This document shows, piece by piece, positions 16,209 to 24,817 of a stretch of 64,000 nucleotides of DNA. The number at the start of each line of letters is the position of its first letter. Position 1 is the first letter of the stretch. A program made the position numbers and the translations under genes. The stretch spans positions 706,367-770,366 of the forward strand of contig NZ_QKYW01000002.1 in the NCBI RefSeq assembly GCF_003253735.1, read 5' to 3'. This DNA comes from Pseudomonas sp. URMO17WK12:I2 (GTDB lineage Bacteria > Pseudomonadota > Gammaproteobacteria > Pseudomonadales > Pseudomonadaceae). The notes beneath the pieces were generated by a model. It was not told the origin of the DNA and did no database searches. It saw only the letters and a program-made list of their open reading frames with translations.

Positions 16209-18386
16209 ATGTCGCGTCTCACCCCACCCCGCTGCTTCGCTGCCTCCCGCAATCATCTGGCCCTGGCCATCTGCATGGCCACCATGACCCCGGCCCTGGC
16301 CCAGGAACGCCTCGACGTGCAGGAGGGCGCCGCGAGCAGCGTGCTGGAACTGGGCGCCACCGAAATCACCAACTCCCAGCTGGGCAGCACCACCGAAGGC
16401 TCGCGCTCCTACACCACCGGCGCCATGGCCACCGCCACCAAGCTGCCCATGACCCTGCGCGAAACGCCCCAGGCGACCACCGTGATCACCCGGCAGCGCA
16501 TGGATGACCAGGGCATGACTAGCATCAACGATGCAATCGCCGCCGCGCCCGGGGTGTTTCTCAGCTATGCCAGCGGCCCGGGCCGGCAGACCTATTACGC
16601 CCGCGGCTTCGAGATCGACAACCTGATGTATGACGGCATTCCCAGCGGCTACAACGGCGCAGGCGTGGGCGTGCAGCCCAACCTGGCGATGTTCGACCGG
16701 GTGGAGATCGTGCGTGGCGCCACCGGCCTGGTCACCGGCGCGGGCAACCCCTCGGCGGCGGTCAATATGGTGCGCAAGCGCCCATTGGCCGATAAGCGCG
16801 TGACCCTGACCGGCGCCGCTGGCAGCTGGGACGATTACCGCGGCGAACTCGACGCCTCCAGTCCGCTCAATGACAGCGGCACGCTGCGCGGCCGGGTGGT
16901 GACCTCGTACCGCGATGCCAACAGCTTCGTCGACGGCGCCGAGGAAGATCATGGCCTGTTCTACGCCATCACCGAGGCGGACCTGAGCGACTTCACCACC
17001 CTGAGCGTCGGCTTCTCCCACCAGAAGGACAAGACCAACAACTTCTGGGGCGCCTCGCTGGTCGGCCTCGACGGTCGCCATCAGGACCTGCCACGTTCCT
17101 ACAACCCGGGCACCAGCTGGGAAAACAAGGAGCAGGAAACCAACACGCTGTTCGCCGAACTGCGCCACCAGCTGGCCAATGACTGGAAGCTGCAGGTCAA
17201 TGCCAATTACTCCGACCTGAATGCACTGTTCTCGGGCTCTTATCAGTCACGCTGGAATCCCAGCGTGGTGGAGCGCACCGTCTGGCAAGCCAAATACGAC
17301 GAGCACAAGATCGGCCTGGATAGTTTCGTCAGCGGCCCATTCGAGGCCCTCGGACGCACCCACGAACTGGTGATCGGCGCCAGCAAGCGCATCACGGACA
17401 TGAACACCCATAGTTACAGCCCTTACGTGACTGACTGGGCAGTAGAGGGTGGCAAACCGGACTTCACACGTACCGGCAGCGGGCGCGCCGTCACCAGCGA
17501 AGACGGTGTTTACCTGACCACCCGCCTGAGCCTGGCCGATCCGTTGAAACTGATCCTCGGTGGTCGCCTGGACTGGTACGACTACGACGACAAGGAAAGC
17601 GCCACGGCCGATTACAAGGTGACCCGCAATGTCACGCGTTTAGCCGGGCTGATCTACGACCTGGATGACCACCACTCGGTCTACCTGAGCTACAGCGATA
17701 TCTTCAAGCCACAAACCGAAAAGGACATCACGGGCGCGCCCGTCAAACCCATCGTCGGCAAGAACTATGAAGTGGGTATCAAGGGTGAATACTTCGACGG
17801 TGCCCTTAACGCCAGCGCGGCACTGTTCCGCATCGATCAGGAAAACCGCGCAGTGGAGACGTCCCGAATTGGTTGCCCGCAAAGCGCCTGCTATCAGGCG
17901 TCGGGCGAAGTACGCAGCCAGGGTATAGATCTGGAAATCCAGGGGGCGCTGACCGACAACTGGCAACTTGGCGCCGGCTATACCTACGCCCGCGTGCATA
18001 TCACTAAAGACGCCAACAATCCGCAAAACGAGAACCAGCGCTTCGACACCGATATGCCGGAGCACCTGTTCAAGCTCTCCACCGTCTATCGCTTCCAGGG
18101 CCCGCTGGAGAAGTTGCGAGTGGGCGGTAATCTGTCCTGGCAGAGCCGCCTGTACAACGATATCGCGCTGGACGATGGCAGCAGCTATCGCCTCGAGCAA
18201 GGCGCCTACGCGCTCACCAACCTGATGGCGGGCTACGCGGTCAGCGAGAACCTGGATCTGCAGCTCAACGCCAACAACGTCTTCGACAAGAAGTACTACG
18301 CGTCGATTTCCAACTCCATCGAGTATGGTGGCGACACCTACGGCGCTCCGCGCAACCTGATGCTCACCGCCAAGTACAGCTTCTGA
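16209..18386 (+). CDS. TonB-dependent siderophore receptor
   Basis: 725 residues. An N-terminal signal peptide ends at about ALAQ. The plug domain starts near LPMTLRETPQATTVITRQRM and contains DAIAAAPGV, YYARGFEIDNLMYDGIP and FDRVEIVRGATGLVTGAGNPSA, all typical of ferric-siderophore receptors (FhuE/FpvA/FoxA group). The 22-strand barrel ends in aromatic LTAKYSF. There is no extra N-terminal signalling (STN) domain, so it is a plain importer and not a surface-signalling receptor. No siderophore biosynthesis gene is nearby, suggesting use of a foreign siderophore. A Fur-like box precedes it. Confidence 0.9.
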   Translation: MSRLTPPRCFAASRNHLALAICMATMTPALAQERLDVQEGAASSVLELGATEITNSQLGSTTEGSRSYTTGAMATATKLPMTLRETPQATTVITRQRMDDQGMTSINDAIAAAPGVFLSYASGPGRQTYYARGFEIDNLMYDGIPSGYNGAGVGVQPNLAMFDRVEIVRGATGLVTGAGNPSAAVNMVRKRPLADKRVTLTGAAGSWDDYRGELDASSPLNDSGTLRGRVVTSYRDANSFVDGAEEDHGLFYAITEADLSDFTTLSVGFSHQKDKTNNFWGASLVGLDGRHQDLPRSYNPGTSWENKEQETNTLFAELRHQLANDWKLQVNANYSDLNALFSGSYQSRWNPSVVERTVWQAKYDEHKIGLDSFVSGPFEALGRTHELVIGASKRITDMNTHSYSPYVTDWAVEGGKPDFTRTGSGRAVTSEDGVYLTTRLSLADPLKLILGGRLDWYDYDDKESATADYKVTRNVTRLAGLIYDLDDHHSVYLSYSDIFKPQTEKDITGAPVKPIVGKNYEVGIKGEYFDGALNASAALFRIDQENRAVETSRIGCPQSACYQASGEVRSQGIDLEIQGALTDNWQLGAGYTYARVHITKDANNPQNENQRFDTDMPEHLFKLSTVYRFQGPLEKLRVGGNLSWQSRLYNDIALDDGSSYRLEQGAYALTNLMAGYAVSENLDLQLNANNVFDKKYYASISNSIEYGGDTYGAPRNLMLTAKYSF

Positions 18387-18403
18387 ATCAGGCCACCACA
18401 CAC

Positions 18404-18433
18404 AAAAAAGCCAGTCGCAGGACTGGCTTTTTT
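18404..18433. terminator. Bidirectional hairpin terminator
   Basis: AAAAAAGCCAGTC-GCAG-GACTGGCTTTTTT has a GC stem flanked by A and T runs on both sides, so it can end the receptor transcript (plus) and the YdgA-family transcript (minus). Confidence 0.88.
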
Positions 18434-18449
18434 GCATCGTGCGGAAGGC

Positions 18450-20021
18450 TTACTGAGCCGTATCGGGCGCCTGCCCATCGGCGTGGTCACCCTCCCCCAT
18501 GCCTTCTTCCGGGTCGTACATCGATGCTTCACCATCAAGGCCACCGCCCATGCCGCCGGTCTTGGCCATCACCAGGGTGATGAACTCGTCGACGCTCATG
18601 TCCTGGCCGTTGAAGGTGACCTTGTTGTCGGCGTAATGCAGCGAGGATTGCAGGGTATCGCCTTCCAGCGTCAGCAGGCCGGTGCCAAGCGCCATGCCGC
18701 TGCCCATCTCGGTCATCATCGTCGCCTGCTCTTCGACGGCCTTGGCATCGGTGACGCCTTCGACCATCGCCTGGATGCGTACACCATCGCCGATCACCGC
18801 CTTGGCGACCGACAGCTTGGCCTCGAGTTTGGCGATCATCTGCCTGGCCAGTTCGTCAGGCGCCAGTTCGAAGGACTCCGGTTTGTCCAGATCCAGCACC
18901 ACACGCAGCGAAGCCTGGCCGTGGGCCGTGGTGAGGGTGAAGTTGTCGAGTGCCAGCTGCGGCTTGCCGGCGAGCAGCTTCTCGAGATCCGCCTTCAGGC
19001 GCGCTTCTTCATCGGCCGAGAAGTCGAGTTGCGGTGCTTCCTCGCCCAGGGCCTGGGCGTGCTGAACCGGGACAAGCTTGTCCTGATAAAGCTTGATCAG
19101 CGATTGCAGCGCCGCACTGTCGAAGTTCTTGATGGCCCACAGGGTGCGCAGGCCGCCGATATCCTTGCCGTCATAACTGATCTTGCCGATGTCATAGCCA
19201 ATCTGCCCATTGAGCGCGGTGCCGCTCTCCTGCAGGCTGCCGACCTGGGCGAGGTCCTTGATCAGCACGGCGGGCTTGTCAGCCACCTTGATCTGCGCGG
19301 TGGCCAGCTTGATGCTGCTGTCACCCACATAGAAATCACCGCTGCCCAGGCGCTGCTCGCTGCTCAGGGTCAGGTCGCGCAGGTCGACCTGCACTGGCGT
19401 TTCATCGGTAGTGCTGAGCAGCAGGCTGTCCATGCCGCCACTGACCTGCACCTGCTTGGCATTCTTGCTGGCGTCGATATCCAGGGTCATGCCGGAGAAC
19501 TTGATCGCGGACGTTGGCGAAGGCGCAAAGTCCAGCGGTGTGAGCACCAGGGTGCCCTGGGTGGAACCGTCGTAACCGAGCACGCCGGTTCCGGTGAGAG
19601 GTGCGGCGCCCTTGGCGGCATCGAACCACTTCTGGGTCAGCTCGTTGGCTTCCAGCTGGTAATTGCTGGCGGCCATGACCGGCCACAGATTCAGGCGCAT
19701 GAGCCGCGAGGCCGGCAACGGGCCGTGCTCGATGTTATCCACCAGCAGAATCTCGATATGCCGTGGCTCGCCGTCTTTGGCCGGTGCGTCCAGAGAAAAG
19801 CGGTAGTGCGCCGTACTGCTGAACAGCCGGGTTTCCAGCGACACCAGTTCGAGCTTGCTGGAAACGCCCGTGCCCAGCAGCGCGTCGGCCCCCTGCTTGT
19901 TGGCCTCGTCGATAAGGTTGTTGAGCACACCGGGCAACTGGCTGCCGGTGTACCAGGCGCCGGCCGTACTGAGTGCGCCAACCGCCACCAGCCCTACTGC
20001 TACTGCTGCTAATTTGTTCAT
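18450..20021 (-). CDS. YdgA-family (DUF945) protein
   Basis: 523 residues. An N-terminal hydrophobic segment (KLAAVAVGLVAVGALSTAGA) serves as a signal anchor, and the following YTGSQLPGVLNNLIDEAN is typical of the start of YdgA/DUF945 proteins. The rest is a repetitive, beta-rich, lipid-transfer-like body: LELVSLETRLFSSTAHYRFS, IEILLVDNIEHGPLP and VRIQAMVEGVTDAKAVEEQA. The C-terminus is acidic with Met/Gly-rich text. Likely inner-membrane anchored facing the periplasm. The exact role of the family is unknown. Confidence 0.85.
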   Translation of the reverse strand: MNKLAAVAVGLVAVGALSTAGAWYTGSQLPGVLNNLIDEANKQGADALLGTGVSSKLELVSLETRLFSSTAHYRFSLDAPAKDGEPRHIEILLVDNIEHGPLPASRLMRLNLWPVMAASNYQLEANELTQKWFDAAKGAAPLTGTGVLGYDGSTQGTLVLTPLDFAPSPTSAIKFSGMTLDIDASKNAKQVQVSGGMDSLLLSTTDETPVQVDLRDLTLSSEQRLGSGDFYVGDSSIKLATAQIKVADKPAVLIKDLAQVGSLQESGTALNGQIGYDIGKISYDGKDIGGLRTLWAIKNFDSAALQSLIKLYQDKLVPVQHAQALGEEAPQLDFSADEEARLKADLEKLLAGKPQLALDNFTLTTAHGQASLRVVLDLDKPESFELAPDELARQMIAKLEAKLSVAKAVIGDGVRIQAMVEGVTDAKAVEEQATMMTEMGSGMALGTGLLTLEGDTLQSSLHYADNKVTFNGQDMSVDEFITLVMAKTGGMGGGLDGEASMYDPEEGMGEGDHADGQAPDTAQ

Positions 20022-20332
20022 CGTCTGCTCGAAGCCTATCCATGATGGGAATGTTCGGCCTTCCTGGCCTGGCGCAAGGCGCGCGGTGCTGCGAAAGGCG
20101 GCGGCAATCTTAGCACCCCGACGTTCGAGGCACTGTGAGATCGCTCTCTGTTCCCGCTGTCGCCGACTGTCCGAGGCAACCGAGCGGAAGCGTGTCAGTC
20201 ATCGGTTAGCCGCCTGGCACAGGTAACTTGTGCTGAATCCTTGTCGCACTGGCACAGTCATAACTCACCAGTAGGGCGTGGAATGATCTGCGCTCAATGC
20301 AGGCCGCGAACGGCCATGACCGAGGTGCGCAA
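20022..20332. other. Gene-free interval upstream of YdgA-family gene
   Basis: About 310 bases. It must contain the promoter of the minus-strand YdgA-family gene and of the small plus-strand gene that follows. I see no clear RNA gene or repeat; short reading frames have no support. Confidence 0.4.
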
Positions 20333-20551
20333 ATGGCTACACAGAGTGAGATGGTGCTGGAGCAGGCCATATTGGCCATGTTGGGCGCCTGCATCGACCT
20401 GGGCTACGACGTCGACAAGCTGGCGAAGAAGGCCCAGATGCTGATTCTGGACAACAGCAAGTACAACCGTGTCGAGCAGCCACTGCCCTCGACTCCCCAT
20501 GAAGCCATCGAACGCGCCCTCTCTACGATAAAGAGCGCGCCGCGCCTCTAA
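20333..20551 (+). CDS. Small conserved-looking hypothetical protein (72 aa)
   Basis: 72 residues from the ATG at 20333, which has GAGGTG five bases upstream; an ATG twelve codons earlier lacks a ribosome site. The protein starts MATQSEMVLEQAILAMLGAC, probably a helical region, followed by a hydrophilic C-terminal half. No family recognised. A strong terminator 43 bases after the stop supports a real single-gene transcript. Confidence 0.65.
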   Translation: MATQSEMVLEQAILAMLGACIDLGYDVDKLAKKAQMLILDNSKYNRVEQPLPSTPHEAIERALSTIKSAPRL

Positions 20552-20593
20552 GCCGTCGCAAAGCGCCATCTCCCCACCGTCGTCAAGTGCATA

Positions 20594-20636
20594 GCACCTC
20601 ACCCAACCCTGCCAAGGGGTTGGGTGAGGTGCCTTT
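20594..20636 (+). terminator. Strong rho-independent terminator
   Basis: GCACCTCACCCAACCC and GGGTTGGGTGAGGTGC pair perfectly over 16 bp around a 7-base loop, followed by CTTTT. It ends the transcript of the 72-residue protein gene. Confidence 0.85.
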
Positions 20637-20793
20637 TCGCTCCCTCCCGGCCATTGTGAAAGGCTGTGAAATCTTCCAATAGTTGCGAATTGCTGTGAAG
20701 GCAATGTGCTTCTCCCAGCTCCGCGCTGATAACGTCGGTGACGCGGGCGCCTAGACCTGCCACAAGCCGATCATCACTTAGGGAGCAGAGCCG

Positions 20794-21258
20794 ATGTCCA
20801 CGTTCGTATCACCTACCGGCAGTAACCCGAATACGCCGAGCCCGTCGACTACCGCGTTCGATGCCAAGTTGGACATCGCCAAATCCAGCAAGACGATTGC
20901 CGACTACATGCGCCAGAACGGCAAGCAGGCGATCACCAAGGAACAAGTGGCCCAGCTGGCCAACGACACCTCGGGCAAGGTGCCGAGCGATGTGGTCGAA
21001 GCGGCCAGGTACATGCAGCGCCACCCCGACGTGTTCACCGCCATCGAGACCCACGACGTGGCCGGTGCCGATGACCTGTCCGGGGTCTGGAACTTCGACT
21101 GGGCCGCCAGCGGTGGCCTGAAAGGCACGCCGACCGACGCGATCGCCAGGATGCAGGACACCTTCGACTACGCCATTGCCAAGTCCGCGCAGATCACCGA
21201 GATAACTACCGCCAGCAAAGCGGAGCTGGACTCGACCAAACAGCGACCGAGCAACTGA
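20794..21258 (+). CDS. Small protein resembling the HrpF/NolX/HrpK type III translocator domain
   Basis: 154 residues. The N-terminus is Ser/Thr/Pro/Asn-rich (PTGSNPNTPSPSTTAF), like secreted type III substrates. Residues 66-110 contain DVVEAARYMQRHPDVFTAIE, then ETHDVAGADDLSGVWNFDWA and ASGGL, which I recall as the conserved pattern of HrpF/NolX/HrpK-like proteins. The preceding KQAITKEQVAQLANDTSGKV looks like a degenerate EF-hand-type segment. No type III secretion genes are in the window. It could be an orphan effector, a relic or a related domain with another role. The family call is from memory. Confidence 0.55.
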   Translation: MSTFVSPTGSNPNTPSPSTTAFDAKLDIAKSSKTIADYMRQNGKQAITKEQVAQLANDTSGKVPSDVVEAARYMQRHPDVFTAIETHDVAGADDLSGVWNFDWAASGGLKGTPTDAIARMQDTFDYAIAKSAQITEITTASKAELDSTKQRPSN

Positions 21259-21331
21259 GCTTTCGGGCGCCGCAACGGCGCCCACTGCCCCTCCAACCCA
21301 GCTAAACACGGGTGTTACCCCTGACGGCCCG

Positions 21332-22426
21332 CTATGGGTCGAGCCGGCGCCGTAGCCACGAGAACGGCGCCAGCACCCAGAACACCCCATACGCCAGCGC
21401 CCGCGTACACCACCGCAGCAACAGCGGCGCCGGCCGCCAATGGGGCTCAGGGACGAAAGCGCCCTGCGGACGAAAATGCGCCAGTGGCCGGGTCAGGAAG
21501 GCCTGCCACAGCCCGTGCCGCGAGATTGCCACGCCGAGGTTTTCGGGGATGAAGAAGCCCGAGTGACCATAGTGGTCGGCGCGCACGTTGAGCGTCGAGG
21601 CGGCCAGATAGCCCACCGTTCCGCCCGGCCCTGCGCCGGGAATGGCGTACTGCGCCAAGGGCACGGCGCGATCCTGGCCCCCCACATGGTTGAGCACGGC
21701 CTCCACGCGCCCCAGCTCGATCAGCCGATCCCAGTCGAAATCCGGGCGCACGATACTCGCCGCAGTGATGATGCGCCCGAACTTCAGATCGGCGAACTCG
21801 GGCTTTTCCAATACCCGCGACAGCAGCAGCGTGCCAAAACTGTGGGCAATGATGTCGGGCCGGGTGGGCAGCCGGCTCTTCTGCGCCTGCTCGATGGCGA
21901 TGCGCATGCGCTCGCCCAGGCGCCTGGCAAGGCGCTCGTGCAGCCAGCGGGCGAACACGTCGATGGTCGCCCAGCCGTACTTGTAGATCAGCACCGGCGC
22001 CGAATAGCTGAGCCGGTTGGCGATCTCCCAGCTGAACACTTCCTGCCATTTGGCGCGGCTGTTCATGCCATGGATGACGATCACCCAACGGATATCGCGG
22101 CTGTTTTCGCCCACCAGCCGGTAGGCAGGCTCGGCCTCGGGCGCCACGCCCTCCTGCTGATAGTCCGCCAGGCAGAACGGGCAGACCGTATTGGCCATGC
22201 CGGCCGGCAGCACGCGGGCGCACGGGCCCATGGGGCATCGATAGACGTCGCGGCGCAGGGCAATCGAGGCACTGACCAGGCCGTCGAGAAAGGCTTGCAG
22301 CGCGCCATCGGCATCGCCCGCCTCGACCGCCTGGGCGAATTGCCCCAGGGTGAACTCCAACTCGACGCCCTCGCCCAGGCGGCGCTCGATCTCGGCCTGC
22401 CAGCGGTCCGACCAGGTAGCATTCAT
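21332..22426 (-). CDS. Alpha/beta-hydrolase-like protein with N-terminal cysteine cluster
   Basis: 364 residues. The N-terminal part carries a CX4C...CX2C cluster (CPMGPCARV and TVCPFC, about residues 64-85) that may bind zinc. The hydrolase core begins VIVIHGMNSRAKWQEVF. The nucleophile is in IIAHSFGTLLL, the acid probably in VGGQDRAVPLAQY and the histidine in DHYGHSGFF, so a full Ser-Asp-His triad seems present. A C-terminal hydrophobic segment (ALAYGVFWVLAPFSW) suggests membrane association. It overlaps the upstream gene by 4 bases (ATGA), indicating translational coupling. Substrate unknown. Confidence 0.72.
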   Translation of the reverse strand: MNATWSDRWQAEIERRLGEGVELEFTLGQFAQAVEAGDADGALQAFLDGLVSASIALRRDVYRCPMGPCARVLPAGMANTVCPFCLADYQQEGVAPEAEPAYRLVGENSRDIRWVIVIHGMNSRAKWQEVFSWEIANRLSYSAPVLIYKYGWATIDVFARWLHERLARRLGERMRIAIEQAQKSRLPTRPDIIAHSFGTLLLSRVLEKPEFADLKFGRIITAASIVRPDFDWDRLIELGRVEAVLNHVGGQDRAVPLAQYAIPGAGPGGTVGYLAASTLNVRADHYGHSGFFIPENLGVAISRHGLWQAFLTRPLAHFRPQGAFVPEPHWRPAPLLLRWCTRALAYGVFWVLAPFSWLRRRLDP

Positions 22427-23415
22427 GGCGCGCCGTTGTACTCCCAGAGCAGCTCGACGATACGCAGCACGTCTTCACGCTTGCATTGCGCCCAGATGCG
22501 CAGCCGCCCTTCACGCCCATAGACCTGCACGGCGATGCGCCGGCTGGTGCCATGTTCTTCGGCGGCGAAATGCAGCATGCCCTGGGCCCGGTCGAACTGG
22601 CCCGTGTCCACCGCCTGCAATACCACGCGCACCGGCTCGACGGCGTCGATGCCGCCGTCGGCCAGTGTCGAAGCCATTTCCACGTAGCCACCGTCGAGCT
22701 CGAAACGAGTCGAATGCACGCCCTTGCCTTTGCTCGCAGCGACCTTTACCGCCTGGTTGAGAGGGATGGGTTGCAGGCCGGCGTCCGGGCAGCCAATCGC
22801 CGCCAGGGTCAGGCGCACATCCTGAAAGACCGCCTGGTGGTCGATCTCGGGGTTACGGTGAATCAGCACCAGACAGTACGGGTCGGCGAAGCGCCATTCA
22901 AAGCGCACCACGCTGCGATCCAGGCGCTGCCGGTAGGCGTCGAAGCGGTAGTGCTCCAGCCCTTCATCGAGGGTGAAGTCCTTGGGTTTGAAACGATTCC
23001 AGCCGGCTTTGCCCTGATGCCACACCATCGACAGACCGCCATCGCTCAGCACGATGTGCGTGAGGGTAAGCGCCTCTGGGAAGTCCAGGCTGGCGCCGGC
23101 GCCGAGCGCTTCGGCGTAGGGGCTCGCGGCGCCCCCGGCGGCCAGTTTGGACGGGTCGACCTCAGGCGGGGCGATCAGGTAGAGGTGCTGGTCGCCCCAG
23201 CCTTCGACTTCCGCCAGCCAGGCTTCGAGCTTTTCCTGGGTCAGCTCGTCGGCATCGATGGCGGCATCCAGATTGTTGGCAAAGTCCTCCTTGCTGGCGC
23301 CGACCCGTGCGCCGGTGCTGCGTAGCAATTCCTTGATGAAGGCATTGCCCTGGGCGACGATCACGCGTCGCACCAGTTCCTTGAGTTGCGGTTTGCTCAG
23401 CAGATCCGTGCCCAT
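22423..23415 (-). CDS. Hypothetical protein cotranscribed with the hydrolase
   Basis: 330 residues from the ATG at 23415, which follows AGGAGAGG; an open frame 15 codons longer lacks support. The N-terminal 80 residues are helical and charged (KPQLKELVRRVIVAQGNAFI, GASKEDFANNLDAAIDADEL) and resemble a small helical adaptor. The remainder is alpha/beta with DPYCLVLIHRNPEIDHQAVF and a beta-rich C-terminal domain ending RLRIWAQCKREDVLRIVELL. I do not recognise the family. It is the first gene of a two-gene operon; its partner is the alpha/beta hydrolase. Confidence 0.7.
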   Translation of the reverse strand: MGTDLLSKPQLKELVRRVIVAQGNAFIKELLRSTGARVGASKEDFANNLDAAIDADELTQEKLEAWLAEVEGWGDQHLYLIAPPEVDPSKLAAGGAASPYAEALGAGASLDFPEALTLTHIVLSDGGLSMVWHQGKAGWNRFKPKDFTLDEGLEHYRFDAYRQRLDRSVVRFEWRFADPYCLVLIHRNPEIDHQAVFQDVRLTLAAIGCPDAGLQPIPLNQAVKVAASKGKGVHSTRFELDGGYVEMASTLADGGIDAVEPVRVVLQAVDTGQFDRAQGMLHFAAEEHGTSRRIAVQVYGREGRLRIWAQCKREDVLRIVELLWEYNGAP

Positions 23416-23594
23416 GCCCTCTCCTGACGATGTACAGCGCCATGCTCGGCGGCATGACATAGCGATACGCCAGCATACTGCTTACGGAGAGAATTGGCTT
23501 GCTCGACGTGCTTCGAAGACGAGGCGCCTGTAAACGGTGCTGGCGTTGGCGATGTCCGGCCCACAGCACGCCACGTGCAGGTTAGCCGGGCTGC

Positions 23595-24044
23595 TTAGCT
23601 GCGCCGCTGCACCACCAGGTTGCCCACGGAAATCTGTACGGCCTGATCATGCTGGTTCAGGGTCGTGGTGCGCAGCTTGACCAGGCCCTGGGTAGGTTTG
23701 CTCCTGGACGGCCGCACCTCCAGCACCTCGAGTTCGACCCGCAACTCGTCGCCGGGCCGCACCGGCAGTGGCCAGCGCAGTTCGTCGAACCCCGCACCGA
23801 CGATGCCGCCGGCCAGCTTCGGCTCGCAGTCCACCAGCAAGCGCATGGTCAGTGCCGCGGTGTGCCAGCCACTGGCCGCCAGCGAGCCGAACAGCGAATC
23901 GCGCGCGGCCTGGTTATCGAGATGAAAGGGCTGCGGGTCGAACTCACGGGCGAAGGCCTTGATGGCGTGTTCGTCGACGCGCACCCGGGTGGCGCCCGTG
24001 AAACGCTGCCCCGGGGCGAGGTCATCGAGGTAGTGAAGGGTCAT
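23595..24044 (-). CDS. MaoC-family dehydratase
   Basis: 149 residues, single hot-dog domain. The catalytic FDPQPFHLD (Asp-x5-His-type hydratase 2 motif) lies at about residues 35-43, followed by SGWHTAALTMRLLVD and FDELRWPLPVRPGDEL, all typical of MaoC dehydratases acting on enoyl-CoA type substrates. A GGGAG ribosome site precedes the ATG. It is 44 bases downstream of the TetR gene on the same strand, likely an operon. Confidence 0.87.
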   Translation of the reverse strand: MTLHYLDDLAPGQRFTGATRVRVDEHAIKAFAREFDPQPFHLDNQAARDSLFGSLAASGWHTAALTMRLLVDCEPKLAGGIVGAGFDELRWPLPVRPGDELRVELEVLEVRPSRSKPTQGLVKLRTTTLNQHDQAVQISVGNLVVQRRS

Positions 24045-24088
24045 GGCGGTCTCCCAGTACGTGGCGAATGCACATCGATAAACGGGGT

Positions 24089-24646
24089 TCAGCGGTTGCC
24101 GTCGTGCTGCAGCGAGCGGCAGGCACTGAGGATTTCATCGGCCAGGGGCGAGTCATCGGGGCAGGCACGCGACAGCACGATGGCGCCGACGGCCTGGGCA
24201 AGCTGGCCGATGAGCCCGGCCCGTTGCTGCTCGCCAGCCTCCTGCGCCTCATCGTGCGCCAGCGCCGTGAGCAGGGCCTCGATGGCGTCGGCGAAGATCG
24301 TCTTCAGCGCTTCCGGCTGACGTGCCGCGTCGCCGCCCAAGGCAGAAAGCGTACAACCCTGGTCACGGGTGTCGCGGTGCTGGCGGGTCAGGTAGAGGTC
24401 AAAGAACTGCTGCGCACTCAGATCCTGGCTGCGCTCCAGGGTTTTCGCGATACCACAGGCAGCGGATTCCGCCATCAGGTCGGCCTTGGACCCGAAATGC
24501 TTGTAGAAGCCGCCATGGGTGAAGCCGGCGGCGGCCATCAGATCCGCTACGCCAACGCCGTCGTAACCGCGCTCACGGAACAGCTGCGATGCCGTTTCCA
24601 CGATCAGCGTCCGATTCGCCTGGGCCTGGGCTTTGCTCACTCGCAT
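24089..24646 (-). CDS. TetR-family transcriptional regulator
   Basis: 185 residues. The N-terminal helix-turn-helix TASQLFRERGYDGVGVADLM then AAAGFTHGGFYKHFGSKADL is textbook TetR (residues 16-55). The C-terminal ligand domain, with GCTLSALGGDAARQPE, resembles the TetR subgroup that controls oxidoreductase genes. The start is preceded by AGGAGG. It is divergent from an SDR gene whose promoter carries a palindrome, so repression of that SDR and of itself is likely. Confidence 0.88.
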   Translation of the reverse strand: MRVSKAQAQANRTLIVETASQLFRERGYDGVGVADLMAAAGFTHGGFYKHFGSKADLMAESAACGIAKTLERSQDLSAQQFFDLYLTRQHRDTRDQGCTLSALGGDAARQPEALKTIFADAIEALLTALAHDEAQEAGEQQRAGLIGQLAQAVGAIVLSRACPDDSPLADEILSACRSLQHDGNR

Positions 24647-24721
24647 GGCGCGATGCCTCCTGAAGTCCTGTCGATTAGCTGACCGTCACTATACATAGAT
24701 GTCGATCATAATCAAAATATC

Positions 24722-24752
24722 TTGACACTTAAGATTACGGACATCATCTTAA
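24722..24752 (+). promoter_or_regulatory. Promoter with overlapping palindromic TetR operator candidate
   Basis: TTGACA at 24722-24727 matches the -35 consensus. TTAAGAT (24729-24735) and ATCTTAA (24746-24752) form a perfect 7-bp inverted repeat with a 10-base spacer, lying exactly over the -35/-10 spacer and -10 region of the SDR promoter. This is where a TetR repressor would be expected to bind. Confidence 0.6.
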
Positions 24753-24817
24753 TGACACACCAACGCCATCGTCGTTAACCGGCATCGGCGCCCCACTCCG
24801 CCACCGAGCAGATCACC

